Assembly: GCA_910575605.1 (NCBI GenBank)
Contig: CAJTEW010000016.1
Location: forward strand, 1-64,000
DNA: 64,000 nt
Reading direction: 5' to 3'
Source of the DNA: Lachnospiraceae bacterium
Lineage (GTDB): Bacteria > Bacillota > Clostridia > Lachnospirales > Lachnospiraceae
Shown here: positions 25,760 through 35,142 of the stretch, in pieces
How the letters are laid out: each line of letters begins with the position of its first letter
Numbering within the stretch: position 1 is the first letter of the stretch
Made by a program: the position numbers and the translations under genes
The notes under the pieces: generated by a model
The model's database searches: none
Seen by the model: the letters and a program-made list of their open reading frames with translations, nothing else
Told to the model about the DNA's origin: nothing

Positions 25760-25771
25760 TAACGGCCGTTA
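25760..25771. promoter_or_regulatory. Palindrome behind the nanE promoter, candidate operator
   Basis: TAACGGCCGTTA is a perfect 12-base palindrome about 30 bases downstream of the nanE -10 box, in an otherwise A+T-rich gap between nanE and the divergent RpiR gene. It is a good candidate site for that regulator, though RpiR sites are often longer. Confidence 0.4.
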
Positions 25772-25797
25772 TTTTTCGACATTTCTTAGTTTTGTTA

Positions 25798-25826
25798 ATT
25801 ATAGTTTTATTTTTCAGATTTTTCAA
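25798..25826 (-). promoter_or_regulatory. Promoter of the nanE-transporter operon
   Basis: On the minus strand TTGAAA (25821-25826) and a perfect TATAAT (25798-25803) are 17 bases apart, about 100 bases before the nanE start codon. Confidence 0.75.
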
Positions 25827-25970
25827 CAATATTATATTCTTCTGAATCTCTTTTCAAAATTCAATCTAAAAATTTATTTTTCTTGAAAGTACTTTTAATT
25901 TTATTGAAACATTAGATTTCCTTTTTAGATTAGTTTATAGTAGAAAAAAAGATAAAAAGGAGTGCACAGT

Positions 25971-26801
25971 ATGTTTCAGCCGCAAAATATAATACTGAAA
26001 GAAATCGAAGACATCTATGATAACTTGACACCTGTTGAGAAAAACATTGCTGATTATTTTCTAAAAACAAAAAATATCAGCGATTTTTCTGCAAAAACTA
26101 TTGCCGATTCCCTTTATGTATCTGAGGCTTCTCTGACTCGTTTTGCAAAGAAATGCGGCTATAAAGGCTTCCGGGAATTTATATACAGCCTGAAAATAAG
26201 CACCAGTGCTTCTGCTGACAATGTAAATGAAATTGTTCAGAGAGTTACCACCTCCTACAAGCACATTTTGGATAAGAATCTCCAGCTTATTAATGAAACC
26301 CAAATGGAAACACTGGCGTTTTCCATATCCAAAAGCAAACGTATCCTGATTTATGGAATTGGAATCTCCGGAATTGTTGCACAGGAATTCAAGCTGAGGC
26401 TCATGCGCCTCGGACTTCTGGTCGATGCGGTTACTGACGCACACCTGATGAAGATTTCTTCCGCCCTTGTGGATGAAAATCATTTAATTATTGCTCTTTC
26501 CATCAGCGGAAAGACAAAGGAGCTCTTGAACGGCATAAAAATAGCAAAGGAACACGGAGCCTATGTTGTTCTTTTGACTGCCTCAAAAGATTACTCTCTT
26601 CTAAGCTGCTGCGACGAAATTATCCCTGTGGCAGCTCCCAAAAATTTTACTACCGGAACACTTATTTCCCCTCAGTTTCCACTGCTTATCATGCTTGATA
26701 TTTTCTATTCTTATTATCTGCAGACAGACTATGCCACAAGGTTTTCCATCTATTCGGAAACACTATCAGCGCTTAATAATGATGAGCCCAGCGGGAAATA
26801 A
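25971..26801 (+). CDS. RpiR/MurR-family transcriptional regulator with SIS domain
   Basis: The 276-residue protein has an N-terminal RpiR helix-turn-helix (about 1-77; TIADSLYVSEASLTRFAKKC) and a C-terminal SIS phosphosugar-binding domain (about 110-250; RILIYGIGISGIVAQEF; LIIALSISGKTKELL). It is transcribed divergently from nanE and most likely controls that operon, as NanR-type RpiR proteins do in other Firmicutes, sensing an amino-sugar phosphate. AAAAGGAG eight bases before the ATG at 25971 fixes the start; a GTG at 25962 overlaps that site. Confidence 0.92.
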   Translation: MFQPQNIILKEIEDIYDNLTPVEKNIADYFLKTKNISDFSAKTIADSLYVSEASLTRFAKKCGYKGFREFIYSLKISTSASADNVNEIVQRVTTSYKHILDKNLQLINETQMETLAFSISKSKRILIYGIGISGIVAQEFKLRLMRLGLLVDAVTDAHLMKISSALVDENHLIIALSISGKTKELLNGIKIAKEHGAYVVLLTASKDYSLLSCCDEIIPVAAPKNFTTGTLISPQFPLLIMLDIFYSYYLQTDYATRFSIYSETLSALNNDEPSGK

Positions 26802-26826
26802 AGAACAGGAAAGGATGGATATATGT

Positions 26827-27759
26827 ATGAATTTTTTGAGTATTGACATCGGCGGAACCTCTGCCAAAACAGGTATTCTTAACGAAAAGGGAAGCATTCT
26901 CTCTAAAAGCTCCTGCAGTGTATGCTTCGATAATTACAAAACACCGATTCTTGAGACAGTACTTAAAGAAACCGACCTCTTTTTGTCCCATCAGTCCCTC
27001 GACCCTTGCGGTCTTTCTGGAATCGGAATCTCTGCCACCGGTCAGATCGATACCCGGACCGGTACGGTTACAGGCTCTGCCGGACATATAGAAAACTGGG
27101 TTGGCTCACCTTTAAAAAAATGCTTTGAGGAAAAATATGGTCTACCTGTGTCCGTCATAAATGACGCAAACAGTGCCGCAATTGCCGAAAACTGGGTCGG
27201 CGCCGCAAAGGGATGTAAAAATGCTATTATTATTACCATCGGTACAGGAATCGGCGGGGGCGTAATTGTTGATTCCCACATCCTTGAAGGGAGGCTTGGT
27301 ATTGCCGGAGAGCTGGGACATTTTTCAATTGACAGAAACGGGATTCCCTGTACCTGCGGAAACAAAGGCTGTTACGAGCGGTATGCCTCCACTACTGCGC
27401 TGCTTAAGATGGTAAAAGACCAATATGGCTCCCTCGACGGACGGGAGATTTTCCAGAAGCTCAAAGAGGGCGATCCAGTTATGAAGGAAATCGTTGATTT
27501 GTGGATTTCTAATATCGCCGACGGGCTTGTGAGCCTTACGCATATCTTTAACCCTGAAATAATACTGCTTGGCGGAGGGGTCAGCGCCCAGAAGGAGCTG
27601 TTTATAGACAAGGTGCGTAAGAAAGTGTTAGAAAGAGTCATGCCACGGTTTGCTGATGGGCTTATAATTGATGCCGCAGCACTTTCCAATGACGCCGGGA
27701 TGATTGGCGCCATCAGGCCCTTGCTTTTGGAAACCAAGTTGGGGACGGGGTATTTTTAA
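26827..27759 (+). CDS. ROK-family sugar kinase, probable N-acetylmannosamine kinase
   Basis: The 310-residue protein has the ROK fold: ATP-binding SIDIGGTSAKTGI at the start, catalytic NDANSAA near residue 112, IGTGIGGGV near 140, and the zinc motif GIPCTCGNKGCYERYAS near 176-192. With NanE and NagA/NagB nearby it is the best candidate for the ManNAc kinase (NanK), but ROK kinases for GlcNAc or glucose look alike. The start follows a GGAAAGG site and the ATG at 26827 opens the conserved domain. Its last residues LGTGYF and stop are encoded by the palindromic repeat that follows. Confidence 0.87.
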   Translation: MNFLSIDIGGTSAKTGILNEKGSILSKSSCSVCFDNYKTPILETVLKETDLFLSHQSLDPCGLSGIGISATGQIDTRTGTVTGSAGHIENWVGSPLKKCFEEKYGLPVSVINDANSAAIAENWVGAAKGCKNAIIITIGTGIGGGVIVDSHILEGRLGIAGELGHFSIDRNGIPCTCGNKGCYERYASTTALLKMVKDQYGSLDGREIFQKLKEGDPVMKEIVDLWISNIADGLVSLTHIFNPEIILLGGGVSAQKELFIDKVRKKVLERVMPRFADGLIIDAAALSNDAGMIGAIRPLLLETKLGTGYF

Positions 27760-27838
27760 AAATACCCCGTCCCAGATTGAAAATAGCCTGTCCCCATTTA
27801 TGGAGGGGACAGGCACTTTTTCATTTTACTCCGTCCCC
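27739..27838. repeat. GGGGAC palindromic intergenic repeat, copy 2
   Basis: The element starts TTGGGGACGGGGTATTTTT and contains a perfect inner palindrome (GACGGGGTATTTTT with its complement, 27743-27772). A second hairpin follows: GCCTGTCCCC with GGGGACAGGC. It lies between the convergent ROK and nagA genes and forms the ends of both coding regions. Confidence 0.85.
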
Positions 27839-28963
27839 ATCTTTTACTACAAGCTTTACATTCAGATCTTTATCCAGCAGAACTACATTTCCTTTCTTTC
27901 CTTTTGTAATTGAACCGTAGATGTCATATACCCCAAGGGCTTTCGCCGGGTTCATAGTGGCACACGCAACTGCTGTCTCCAGTGGGATTCCCATATCTCT
28001 CACTGCTGTTTTCATGCAGTCCATCAGGTTTGTAGCAGAACCTGCCAGCGCCCCATTAGATGCAAGCACTGCCCGGTTTCCTGTCACGTCTACCTCAAGT
28101 CCCCCAAGGGTGTATCTCCCATCTGGCATTCCTGTGGCACGCATGCTGTCACTTATAAATATCATACGATCTTCCCCCATCATTTTAAATGTGGCGCGCA
28201 CAACTGAAGGATGAATATGCACACCATCACAGATTATTTCGGCATTTACGTGAGGACTGTCTGATACTGCACCTACAACTCCCGGTGCCCTGTGGGTGAA
28301 GGACGGCATGGCATTATAAAGATGCACCGCATGGCACGCTCCTGCGTCAAATGCCGCCTTTGCTGTATGATAGTCTGCATTTGTATGGGCCAGAGAAATA
28401 TTTACCTTGTCCTTCATTTTTTCAATAAACTCTACTGCATTTTCATTCCTTTCCGGCGCTATTCCCACAAATTTTACAAGTCCATTTGATGCCTGTAAAA
28501 ATTCCTTGCAGACAGCCTCATCACAGGAAATAATATTGCGCTCATCCTGTGCTCCCTTTTTTTCCACACTGATAAACGGACCTTCCATGTTAATTCCAAT
28601 CAAATCTGCGCCCTCATGGCTCTCCTTCCCATAATCTGCCGCCACACTGAGAATCTTTGTGAGCTCCTCTACTGGAAGCGTCATTGTCGCAGGAGCAATT
28701 GCCGTCACACCGACAGATGCTTCATATTTTGCAATCTTTTGGAGAGCCTCTTTTGTTCCGTCACAAAAATCATAGCCCATACAGCCGTGAAAATGAAGAT
28801 CAATCAGACCAGGGATGGCATAGCAGCCCTCTCCATCAATGACTTTCTCATCTGTGGCTTCTAAACATTCTGTCTCTTCTGCGAATACACCGTCTTTGAT
28901 GATAATTTTACCATCTTTGAAACTTTTGTCTTCCCCATATACCTTTACATTTTTAATAATCAT
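27821..28963 (-). CDS. nagA: N-acetylglucosamine-6-phosphate deacetylase
   Basis: The 380-residue amidohydrolase has the metal motif GLIDLHFHGCMGYDF near residue 53, the catalytic-site NMEGPFIS near 127, SLAHTNADYHTAKAAFDAGACHAVHLYNAM near 190-220 with the His ligands, and the catalytic Asp in FISDSMRATG near 273. It converts GlcNAc-6-P to glucosamine-6-P and acetate for NagB. GGAGG precedes the ATG. The C-terminal tail (GDGVK and stop) is encoded inside a palindromic repeat, so the natural C-terminus has been altered by the element. Confidence 0.94.
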   Translation of the reverse strand: MIIKNVKVYGEDKSFKDGKIIIKDGVFAEETECLEATDEKVIDGEGCYAIPGLIDLHFHGCMGYDFCDGTKEALQKIAKYEASVGVTAIAPATMTLPVEELTKILSVAADYGKESHEGADLIGINMEGPFISVEKKGAQDERNIISCDEAVCKEFLQASNGLVKFVGIAPERNENAVEFIEKMKDKVNISLAHTNADYHTAKAAFDAGACHAVHLYNAMPSFTHRAPGVVGAVSDSPHVNAEIICDGVHIHPSVVRATFKMMGEDRMIFISDSMRATGMPDGRYTLGGLEVDVTGNRAVLASNGALAGSATNLMDCMKTAVRDMGIPLETAVACATMNPAKALGVYDIYGSITKGKKGNVVLLDKDLNVKLVVKDGDGVK

Positions 28964-29035
28964 ATTTTACCTCCTGACTCCTGCCTAAACTTCCGGTTTT
29001 CTTTATAGTATAGCCTGATGCAGGCCGTAAATCAA

Positions 29036-29116
29036 TTGGGGACGGGGTAAAATTAAAAATACCCCGTCCCCTGCCAAGGTGGGGACAGGCACTTTTTCAT
29101 TTTACTCCGTCCCCAA
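29036..29116. repeat. GGGGAC palindromic intergenic repeat, copy 3
   Basis: TTGGGGACGGGGTAAAATT at one end and TTTTACTCCGTCCCCAA at the other frame GTGGGGACAGGC modules. The copy lies between the divergent nagA and nagB genes, directly upstream of the nagB promoter. Confidence 0.85.
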
Positions 29117-29127
29117 CTAGATTTTAG

Positions 29128-29156
29128 TTGGAAATTATGCGTTTTATTGTTATACT
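29128..29156 (+). promoter_or_regulatory. Promoter of nagB
   Basis: TTGGAA (29128-29133) and TATACT (29151-29156) are spaced by 17 bases, about 70 bases before the nagB start codon. Confidence 0.6.
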
Positions 29157-29226
29157 TATTGATAGAATGGAAGCTCTGCAAAAAAGCAGTTACATCCAGA
29201 ATATTTTAGAAAAGAGGAATATATAC

Positions 29227-29952
29227 ATGAATATCTGTAAAGCAAAAGATTACAAGGAATTAAGCAGAAAAGCCGCAAATATTATTTCTGCGCAGGTAAC
29301 TATGAAGCCCGACTGTGTACTTGGACTGGCTACCGGGTCTTCACCAGTCGGAACTTATGAGCAGCTGATTGAATGGTACAAAATGGGCGATTTGGATTTT
29401 TCAAATGTAACAAGTGTAAATCTGGATGAATATAAAGGATTGGCTCCAGATAATGATCAGAGCTACCGCTATTTTATGAATACGAATCTGTTTGACCATG
29501 TAAACATTGAAAAAATGCGTACATATGTTCCCAATGGCCTTGAACCGAATTCTAAAAAGGCATGCAGGGAGTATGATGAAATTATCGAAAAGGTTGGTGG
29601 AATCGATCTGCAGCTTCTCGGGCTGGGCCACAATGGGCACATTGGTTTTAATGAACCTTCTGATTCATTTACAAAGGGTACAAATTGTGTAGATCTGACC
29701 GAAAGTACAATCGAAGCGAATAAGCGTTTTTTTGAATCCGAGGCCGATGTACCGCGCCAGGCATATACAATGGGAATTGGAACGATTATGAAAGCGAAAA
29801 AGATTCTTGTTGTTGTAAGCGGAAAAGATAAAGCGGATATTCTTAAAAAAGTAGTATGCGGACCAGTTACACCAGAAGTACCAGCATCTATACTGCAGCT
29901 TCACCCAGACGTTACAATTGTGGCTGATGAGGCGGCGCTGTCAGAGATGTAA
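29227..29952 (+). CDS. nagB: Glucosamine-6-phosphate deaminase
   Basis: The 241-residue protein is of normal NagB length. It has VLGLATGSSPVGTYEQL near residue 37, VNLDEYKGLAPDNDQSYRYF near 65-84 with the active-site Asp, and GLGHNGHIGFNEP near 134-146 with catalytic His. It converts glucosamine-6-P to fructose-6-P and ammonia, completing amino-sugar breakdown. GAGGA eight bases before the ATG at 29227 fixes the start; an upstream in-frame ATG lies within the promoter. Confidence 0.95.
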   Translation: MNICKAKDYKELSRKAANIISAQVTMKPDCVLGLATGSSPVGTYEQLIEWYKMGDLDFSNVTSVNLDEYKGLAPDNDQSYRYFMNTNLFDHVNIEKMRTYVPNGLEPNSKKACREYDEIIEKVGGIDLQLLGLGHNGHIGFNEPSDSFTKGTNCVDLTESTIEANKRFFESEADVPRQAYTMGIGTIMKAKKILVVVSGKDKADILKKVVCGPVTPEVPASILQLHPDVTIVADEAALSEM

Positions 29953-29964
29953 TGCTAGATACAG

Positions 29965-30045
29965 TTGGGGACGGGGTAAAATTAAAAAGTGCCTGTCCCC
30001 ACCTTGGTAGGGGACGGGGTATTTTTAATTTTACCCCGTCCCCAA
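29965..30045. repeat. GGGGAC palindromic intergenic repeat, copy 4
   Basis: The copy begins 12 bases after the nagB stop and ends just before the stop of the convergent GTPase gene. The outer arms TTGGGGACGGGGTAAAATT and its complement match; the inner part contains GTGCCTGTCCCC. It probably serves as a two-way terminator for the convergent genes. Confidence 0.85.
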
Positions 30046-30051
30046 CTGCGT

Positions 30052-31005
30052 TTATCCTAAATACACTATGTCTTCCTCCGGCTTTTTTGTCTGTTCGATA
30101 TGTGTTAAATAAAGGACCGGCTGTTCGTTCCCAAAGGATGTTACTGATTCGAATTCGAATCTTGCGCGGATATGGACCCATTTTTTCAATGGTATCTCTG
30201 TTCCTGCCGGCACCTTGCATGGATATCCATAATAACGTATATCGTCTGCGCAGCAGGTCATAATCTTTCGTACTGGTACGAACATGTCCTGGTTCATTCC
30301 TTTTGGGTGAAATGCCTGGGCTGTGAATTCTATCTCTTTGCCAAGATACAGATTTGGGTGATCATATGCGTCTACATACCAGATTCCGAAGTCTATATCT
30401 TCAATCACAATCTTGTCTCCTTTTACATCATAGGGAAGGTCTTCTTCTGACGGCTGTATAATGTTTCCATCTGTATCCTCGAAAATAAGCTGTGCCATAG
30501 GATTCTGTACCTTGAGGGCCCTTCTAAAGCCGGAACGATCTATTCCAGCGGGACATCGGTTTACAACTATAAGCTCTGATTCTGTGAGCTGCTCCATGAG
30601 AACGTTTCGCATATTTTTCAGATACATGTCGAGTGTCAGACCATTCACTGTGGAATATACTCCCTGAAGCTGCCAGTTTCTGGGGTATTTTATCATCAGA
30701 AGCTCCACAAGCTTCCACATGCCATTATACTCTATAACTACCTGTGCCGGATGATAATTTCTATCACAGTTTTTGAAAAAGTCTGCATTAAGCTGCTCTA
30801 TTTCTTCTATATTAAGGAGTACCATATCATTTTTATCAAGATATTCTTTAGGATACTCTTCCTCGCCCTCTTCACAGCGGATAAGAAGTGTAAGTCCAGG
30901 CACTATCCACTCCTGCTCCATTAACGTTCCTTTTACAAGTGTTGTTTTTCCGCTGTCCAGAAATCCGGTTACTACAAATACGGGTATTGGCTTATGTCCA
31001 AACAT
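30052..31005 (-). CDS. G3E-type P-loop GTPase with C-terminal TIGR03943-like domain
   Basis: The 317-residue protein has an N-terminal G3E/CobW P-loop (FVVTGFLDSGKTTLVKGTL). It lacks the CxCC metal motif of classical CobW proteins. The C-terminal half (about 200-317: IVIEDIDFGIW, LGKEIEFTAQAF, RKIMTCCADDIRYYGYPC) resembles the soluble domain of YcgQ/TIGR03943 proteins, which are usually paired with a permease and a metallochaperone. It is followed by, and shares a transcript with, no other gene; the CobW gene lies 23 bases upstream. A role in metal homeostasis or metalloenzyme loading is likely but not specific. Confidence 0.75.
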   Translation of the reverse strand: MFGHKPIPVFVVTGFLDSGKTTLVKGTLMEQEWIVPGLTLLIRCEEGEEEYPKEYLDKNDMVLLNIEEIEQLNADFFKNCDRNYHPAQVVIEYNGMWKLVELLMIKYPRNWQLQGVYSTVNGLTLDMYLKNMRNVLMEQLTESELIVVNRCPAGIDRSGFRRALKVQNPMAQLIFEDTDGNIIQPSEEDLPYDVKGDKIVIEDIDFGIWYVDAYDHPNLYLGKEIEFTAQAFHPKGMNQDMFVPVRKIMTCCADDIRYYGYPCKVPAGTEIPLKKWVHIRARFEFESVTSFGNEQPVLYLTHIEQTKKPEEDIVYLG

Positions 31006-31028
31006 CGCATAATCCTTCTTTCCTATAT

Positions 31029-32069
31029 CTATATATGGAATAATTTTAAAAGTTCATCTTCCTTGAGAGCTGTACCAATTACACACAGGCGGCCTGTGTA
31101 GTCTGGCTGGCCTGAACGTACCTCATATTCCTCTGGGACAAGGTCAAACTGCTTCCATGAACCGTCTGTCATTGCAACGATTCCTTTTGAGCGGAGAATC
31201 GTTCCATAGCCTTCTGTTTCTGATAATGCTTTTACAATATAGTCCAGCTCCTCTTCTGTATATTTGTGCGCAGTTTCTCTTCCCCAGCTTGTGAAAATCT
31301 CGTCAGCATGATGGTGATGGTCATGACCGCTGCAATCATCATGGCTGTGCTCATGGCCGCTGCAGCCGCCATGATGATGGTGCCCATGGTCATGATGACA
31401 TCCACACCCGCAGCCACTGCTATGGGCATGGTGATGATGTTCATGATGCTCCTCAAACAGTCCTTCAATCTCTTCCCCATGCTCCAAAGCATGCATAACA
31501 GCTTCTTTCCCCAGCTCCTCCCACGGTGTAGAAATAATTGATGCCTTCGCATTTTCTTCCCGAAGCATATGCACACATTCCTCAACCTTTTCATCTGTCA
31601 TCATCTGTGTACGGCTGACAACAATTGTAGATGCATGTTTTACCTGATCCTCGAAAAACTCACCAAAATTCTTAAGGTACATCTTAGCTTTTTTACCGTC
31701 AATAACTGTGATTCTTCCTGTAATCTCAATGTCCACATCCTTCTTTACATCCTCTACAGCCTTCGCCACATCTGACAGCTTTCCGACACCTGACGGCTCA
31801 ATTATCACATGATCAGGATGATACTCTTCAATCACCTTCTTAAGTGCTTTGCTAAAATCACCTACCAGCGTACAGCAGATACAGCCCGAGTTAATCTCTG
31901 TAATTTCGATTCCTGCCTCCTTTAAGAATCCGCCGTCAATGCCAATTTCTCCAAACTCATTTTCAATCAGAACAAGCTTTTCTCCTGTAAACACTTCATT
32001 TATCAGCTTTTTAATAAATGTTGTCTTTCCTGCCCCCAGGAAGCCGGAAATAATATCTACCTTTGTCAT
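31029..32069 (-). CDS. CobW-family GTPase metallochaperone with His-rich loop
   Basis: The 346-residue protein has Walker A ISGFLGAGKTTFIK near residue 7, the switch region ENEFGEIGIDG, the metal-binding motif SGCICCTL (61-68) and a C-terminal CobW domain. Residues about 208-255 are a run of His, Cys, Asp and Gly, unusually long for the family and a likely Zn2+, Ni2+ or Co2+ buffer or delivery loop. It is the first gene of a two-gene operon with the related GTPase. Which metal and client it serves is unknown. Confidence 0.9.
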   Translation of the reverse strand: MTKVDIISGFLGAGKTTFIKKLINEVFTGEKLVLIENEFGEIGIDGGFLKEAGIEITEINSGCICCTLVGDFSKALKKVIEEYHPDHVIIEPSGVGKLSDVAKAVEDVKKDVDIEITGRITVIDGKKAKMYLKNFGEFFEDQVKHASTIVVSRTQMMTDEKVEECVHMLREENAKASIISTPWEELGKEAVMHALEHGEEIEGLFEEHHEHHHHAHSSGCGCGCHHDHGHHHHGGCSGHEHSHDDCSGHDHHHHADEIFTSWGRETAHKYTEEELDYIVKALSETEGYGTILRSKGIVAMTDGSWKQFDLVPEEYEVRSGQPDYTGRLCVIGTALKEDELLKLFHI

Positions 32070-32154
32070 ACTGCATGCCCCTTTTCTATCATAATAATTG
32101 TGCTGTTACATATAGTATCACAAAACTTGGAGGTTTTCAAACCAGGGATGGACT

Positions 32155-32207
32155 AAAAAAGTAAAACCTCCCGTCTAATCACCTTTACAATGATCCACGG
32201 GAGGTTT
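32155..32207 (-). terminator. Terminator of the pyrophosphatase gene
   Basis: On the minus strand AAACCTCCCGT and ACGGGAGGTTT form an 11-base stem around a 22-base loop, followed by TACTTTTTT. It ends the hppA transcript before the GTPase operon. Confidence 0.85.
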
Positions 32208-32235
32208 ACAATTCAATATTCTAAAATTTCATGTC

Positions 32236-34218
32236 CTAAAGAAGGCCGCCAACTGACAAAAACAGTGGGGCAAATACCAGCGACACAATAGTCATTAATT
32301 TAATCAAAATATTAATCGAAGGTCCTGACGTATCCTTAAACGGGTCACCAACAGTATCTCCTACAACCGCCGCCTTGTGAGCGTCGCTGCCCTTACCGCC
32401 GTGGCTGCCGTCCTCAATATATTTTTTTGCATTGTCCCATGCACCGCCTGCATTGGACATAAAGACTGCCATCATAACTCCTGTTACAAGAGCGCCTGCA
32501 AGAAGGCCGCCAAGCGAAGCAGGTCCTAAAAGAAGTCCTACTAAAAGAGGAGCCGCAACTGCCATAATACCGGGAATCAGCATTTCCTTAAGGGCCGCTG
32601 TAGTAGAAATAGCAACGCAGGACTTGTAGTCCGGCTTTGTAGTTCCTTCCATAATGCCCGGCATTTCCCTGAACTGGCGTCTTACTTCCTCAATCATCTG
32701 ATAAGCTGCCTTTGACACAGATTCCATTGTCATGGCAGAAAATAGGAACGGAAGCATACCTCCGATAAATAGGCCGATAATAACGCGGCTGTCAAGAATA
32801 TCAATACTTTTAAGCTGTACTGCCTCTGCATAGGATACAAAAAGTGCCAGCGCCGTAAGGGCTGCAGAGCCAATAGCAAAACCCTTTCCCATAGCTGCTG
32901 TTGTATTTCCTACTGCATCAAGCTTATCTGTAATCTTGCGGACAGATTTGTCCAATCCTGACATCTCTGCAATACCGCCTGCATTATCTGCAATGGGTCC
33001 ATATGCGTCAACTGCTACGGTAATTGCTGTTGTAGACAACATTCCTACTGCTGCCAGTGCGATTCCATAAAGCCCGCAGAACTGATATGCTGTAAAAATA
33101 CCGACACAGATAAGAAGAATCGGGATTGCTGTAGATTTCATTCCTACTGCAAGCCCACTGATAATGGTTGTAGCAGACCCGGTCTCTGACTGGGCTGCAA
33201 TCTCTTTTACAGACTTATAATCGCCGGACGTATAAACCTCTGTGATAAAGCCAATAAGAAGTCCTACTATCAGTCCTGAAACAATTGCAATTGCCGCATT
33301 AAAGTTTCCAAATAAATAGTTACTGAATACAAATGCCACAATAAGCACAACCACGCTGGCCGCATAGGATCCTGTCTTAAGCGCCTTGTGGGGATTTGCA
33401 TTTTCATCACCCTTTACAAAGAAGGTTCCAAGAATAGATGCCAGAAGCCCCAGGCCTGCAATCATAAGGGGGTAAACTGCTCCCTCTGCCTTATAATATA
33501 CGATTCCCAGTGTAAGTGCAGAAATCAGAGCCCCAACATAGGACTCAAAAAGATCTGCTCCCATGCCGGCAACGTCGCCTACATTATCGCCTACATTATC
33601 TGCGATAACTGCCGGGTTACGCGGATCATCCTCTGGAATTCCTGCCTCTACCTTACCTACTAAATCTGCGCCCACATCTGCAGCCTTTGTGTAAATGCCG
33701 CCGCCTACACGCGCAAATAACGCGATAGAAGAAGCGCCGAGGCTGAAGCCTGAAAGCACATCAACATTCTTTGTAATAAGGTAAATGGCGCTGACTCCAA
33801 GAACTCCTAAACCGGCTACACACATCCCCATAACTGCGCCGCCGGAAAATGCAATAGAAAGAGCCTTGTTCATGCCGCTCTCCTTTGCCGCATTTGCAGT
33901 CCTTACATTCGCCTTTGTGGCAACAGTCATTCCACAGTAGCCTGCAGCTGTGGAAAATAATGCTCCTACGACAAAGCAAATGGCCGTAACCCAGTTTCCA
34001 ATTCCCAGCCCGATTAGTACAAACAACACAACAACAAAGAAAACAAGAATCTTGTATTCTGCCGTTAGAAATGCCTGCGCACCTTCACTGATTGCCGCCG
34101 CAATCTCTTTCATTCTGTCTGTTCCTGCACTCTGCTTTGTTACCTTTGCTGCAAGATATGCCGCAAATAATAACGCTGCCGCCCCAAAAACAGGAACAAT
34201 GTTTAAAAACATGTTCAT
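32236..34218 (-). CDS. hppA: Membrane-bound ion-pumping pyrophosphatase, K+-dependent type
   Basis: The 660-residue protein has about 16 membrane helices and the pyrophosphate-binding [11 protein letters not shown] and [19 protein letters not shown] motifs near residues 175-215. The segment [18 protein letters not shown] has Ala where K+-independent enzymes carry Lys, so it is K+-stimulated. In Clostridia such enzymes are mostly Na+ pumps, but H+ or dual pumping cannot be excluded here. It couples PPi hydrolysis to an ion gradient. GGAGG seven bases before the ATG at 34218 sets the start. Confidence 0.95.
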   Translation of the reverse strand: MNMFLNIVPVFGAAALLFAAYLAAKVTKQSAGTDRMKEIAAAISEGAQAFLTAEYKILVFFVVVLFVLIGLGIGNWVTAICFVVGALFSTAAGYCGMTVATKANVRTANAAKESGMNKALSIAFSGGAVMGMCVAGLGVLGVSAIYLITKNVDVLSGFSLGASSIALFARVGGGIYTKAADVGADLVGKVEAGIPEDDPRNPAVIADNVGDNVGDVAGMGADLFESYVGALISALTLGIVYYKAEGAVYPLMIAGLGLLASILGTFFVKGDENANPHKALKTGSYAASVVVLIVAFVFSNYLFGNFNAAIAIVSGLIVGLLIGFITEVYTSGDYKSVKEIAAQSETGSATTIISGLAVGMKSTAIPILLICVGIFTAYQFCGLYGIALAAVGMLSTTAITVAVDAYGPIADNAGGIAEMSGLDKSVRKITDKLDAVGNTTAAMGKGFAIGSAALTALALFVSYAEAVQLKSIDILDSRVIIGLFIGGMLPFLFSAMTMESVSKAAYQMIEEVRRQFREMPGIMEGTTKPDYKSCVAISTTAALKEMLIPGIMAVAAPLLVGLLLGPASLGGLLAGALVTGVMMAVFMSNAGGAWDNAKKYIEDGSHGGKGSDAHKAAVVGDTVGDPFKDTSGPSINILIKLMTIVSLVFAPLFLSVGGLL

Positions 34219-34353
34219 TAAAAAGCCTCCCAACTTATATATATTTATTTAATCTATAGTATCATAAAAGATTGCATGATGGCTACCTTCTTTTCATTTT
34301 TCAGTAAATATAGATAAATTGCGCATCCACTGTTTGGTATTAATAGCCAAATG

Positions 34354-34375
34354 AAAAAGCCGGGGTTACCTCGAC
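34354..34375 (-). terminator. Terminator overlapping the end of the activase gene
   Basis: On the minus strand GTCGAGG and CCCCGGC pair around TAA, with one mismatch, and five T follow. The stem includes the last two codons and stop of the activase gene. Confidence 0.5.
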
Positions 34376-35127
34376 TTTTCCTTGGCCAGAAGGGCTGCAC
34401 CTATTGCCCCGGCATATCTTCCGTTTTCTGCAGGCTCTACTGTTTTTCCCAGCTTGCCAGACAATGCTTTTGCAAAATATTCGCTGTGGCTTAAGCCCCC
34501 TGTTAAAATTACCTTTTCTGGAAGGTTTTTGCGCTGGCTTAGCTGCGCTACCTTCGCCACAACCGAATCCACCACACCTGCTGCGATATCTTCTCGCTTT
34601 CTTCCCTCTCCGATGTAATTAATAACCTCGGATTCCGCAAATACAGTACATAGAGAGCTGATTGGAAGCACAGTGCCTGCCCGGGCCAGCTCAAATAGCT
34701 CTCCCAATGTTACTCCTAAACGGTTTGCCATGATTTCTAGAAATTTTCCGGTTCCTGCAGAGCATTTGTCATTCATCAGGAAATCCTGCACCATGCCATG
34801 TTCCACAAGGATAACCTTCGTATCCTGTCCGCCCACATCAATAATCGCACAGCTGTCTCCCGAAACTTCCCGGCCGCCTCTTGCATGACAGGTAATTTCT
34901 GTTATAACATAGTCTGCAAAATCGACTGCCACCCTTCCGTATCCTGTGGCAGCTACCTTTGTATCTTCTGACAGGACATCGATTCCGTCCTCCAGTAATT
35001 TTTCCTTAATCGTCAGTGTTGTCTCCTTGCTGCTCCATCCTGTGGGAAGTACAAAGCACAGTTCCTTTTCTCCCTGCACCGCAACCTTTGACGCTGTAGA
35101 GCCTATGTCAATTCCTACATAATTCAT
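34366..35127 (-). CDS. ATP-dependent activase of double-cubane/2-hydroxyacyl-CoA dehydratase family
   Basis: The 253-residue protein belongs to the BadF/BadG/HgdC ASKHA ATPases. It has GIDIGSTASKVAV at the start, DVGGQDTKVI near residue 97, Cys in NDKCSAGTGKFLEIMA near 120 and a second Cys in ISSLCTVFAESEVI near 155. These Cys residues bind one [4Fe-4S] cluster at the dimer interface. It uses ATP to drive low-potential electron transfer to its partner, here the double-cubane protein encoded two genes upstream. Confidence 0.9.
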   Translation of the reverse strand: MNYVGIDIGSTASKVAVQGEKELCFVLPTGWSSKETTLTIKEKLLEDGIDVLSEDTKVAATGYGRVAVDFADYVITEITCHARGGREVSGDSCAIIDVGGQDTKVILVEHGMVQDFLMNDKCSAGTGKFLEIMANRLGVTLGELFELARAGTVLPISSLCTVFAESEVINYIGEGRKREDIAAGVVDSVVAKVAQLSQRKNLPEKVILTGGLSHSEYFAKALSGKLGKTVEPAENGRYAGAIGAALLAKEKSR

Positions 35128-35142
35128 ACCTCTTTTACCTCT

